Assembly: GCA_020850915.1 (NCBI GenBank)
Contig: JADZDV010000171.1
Coordinates: 1 to 13,172, forward strand
Source of the DNA: Chloroflexota bacterium
Lineage (GTDB): Bacteria > Chloroflexota > UBA6077 > JADZDV01
Direction of reading: 5' to 3'
Length of the DNA: 13,172 bases
The notes under the pieces are model-generated. The model was not told the origin of the DNA. It searched no databases and saw only the letters and a list, made by a program, of their open reading frames with translations. The position numbers and the translations under genes are program-made. Below, one piece after another: positions 12,931 to 13,172 of the stretch (its first letter is position 1; each line of letters begins with the position of its first letter).

Positions 12931-13172
12931 TCAGGGCGTCGGGCTTGCCGACTGCCGACGCTCGTCAGCCTGGTAGAACTGGGCGATCGCGGCGAGCGAG
13001 CCGTCCCGCGGCGCTCGTCCCTCGTCCACGAGCCCGAACACCCGATCCAGCTCCTCGGGGCCGTCCGATGCCCAGGTATACACCGCGCCGCCGATCACCC
13101 AGTCCGGGTACGAGCGGATCAGCGACCACTGGGCCTGGAACGCGCTCGGCCGATCGGCCGGCCCGGTGCCGC
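12931..13172 (-). CDS. C-terminal part of a probable glycoside hydrolase (TIM-barrel type), cut by the window edge
   Basis: The minus-strand frame enters from the right edge and ends at TGA 12931-12933, showing 79 residues. The segment FQAQWSLIRSYPDWVIGGAVYTWASDGPEELDRVFGLVDEGRAPRDGSLAAIAQFY has the pattern seen at the end of many (beta/alpha)8 glycosidases: a helix leading to a strand with VIGGAVYTW, then a 'GLVD..G.P......I..FY' tail. I cannot tell the GH family from this fragment. It lies 224 bases upstream of the OsmC start on the same strand, too far for tight coupling. Hydrolase activity would fit the sugar theme of the window. The N-terminus and catalytic residues are outside the sequence. 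Confidence 0.6.
   Translation of the reverse strand, partial: GTGPADRPSAFQAQWSLIRSYPDWVIGGAVYTWASDGPEELDRVFGLVDEGRAPRDGSLAAIAQFYQADERRQSASPTP

Overview
This is a high-GC bacterial window with tightly packed genes, mostly preceded by strong AGGAGG-type ribosome binding sites. A very small DUF5679-type zinc ribbon and the mix of sugar-acid enzymes, an M28 peptidase and a GalT-like transferase would fit a Chloroflexota-type soil or aquatic bacterium. That placement is an inference from gene content and composition. No rRNA, tRNA, CRISPR array, insertion sequence or phage gene was seen.

Layout. Positions 1-59 hold a strong terminator-like hairpin behind a minus-strand NAD-dependent epimerase (60-1028). 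The epimerase diverges from an MFS transporter (1135-2337), which runs tail to tail into a minus-strand M28 metallopeptidase (2343-3767). A 500-base gap with structured DNA leads to an unrecognised small protein (4268-4675, GTG start). That protein converges on a GalT-like HIT-superfamily transferase (4697-5821, minus). Next on the plus strand come a malate/L-lactate (LDH2) family dehydrogenase (5959-7029), a 48-residue zinc ribbon (7147-7293), and a tight three-gene unit: RidA-family protein (7595-7984), SDR oxidoreductase (8014-8775) and an FAD-dependent SdhA/NadB-like oxidoreductase (8801-10528). An enolase-superfamily dehydratase (10871-11950) follows. The right end is minus strand: an OsmC-family protein (12287-12706) and the C-terminal end of a probable glycoside hydrolase (12931 to the window edge).

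How the genes may work together. The enolase-superfamily enzyme (probable acid-sugar dehydratase), LDH2-family dehydrogenase, SDR, flavoprotein, epimerase, transporter and glycoside hydrolase suggest uptake and oxidation of sugars or hydroxy-acids. No substrate can be named from sequence.

The main discovery is in the OsmC gene. Its reading frame is interrupted by TGA exactly where the family has its second catalytic cysteine (the Cys of a Cys-Pro motif). It then stays open for 20 OsmC-like residues to a TAG. A hairpin with a GU-containing apical loop starts two bases after the TGA. Together these indicate a selenocysteine-containing OsmC with a bacterial SECIS element, which ordinary gene calling would truncate. 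Other points of interest are a CTG start codon on the flavoprotein, a RidA homologue lacking the catalytic arginine, a shared extended -10 promoter motif (TTTGCTACACT) ahead of two catabolic genes, and a pair of interchangeable hairpins ahead of the unknown small gene.
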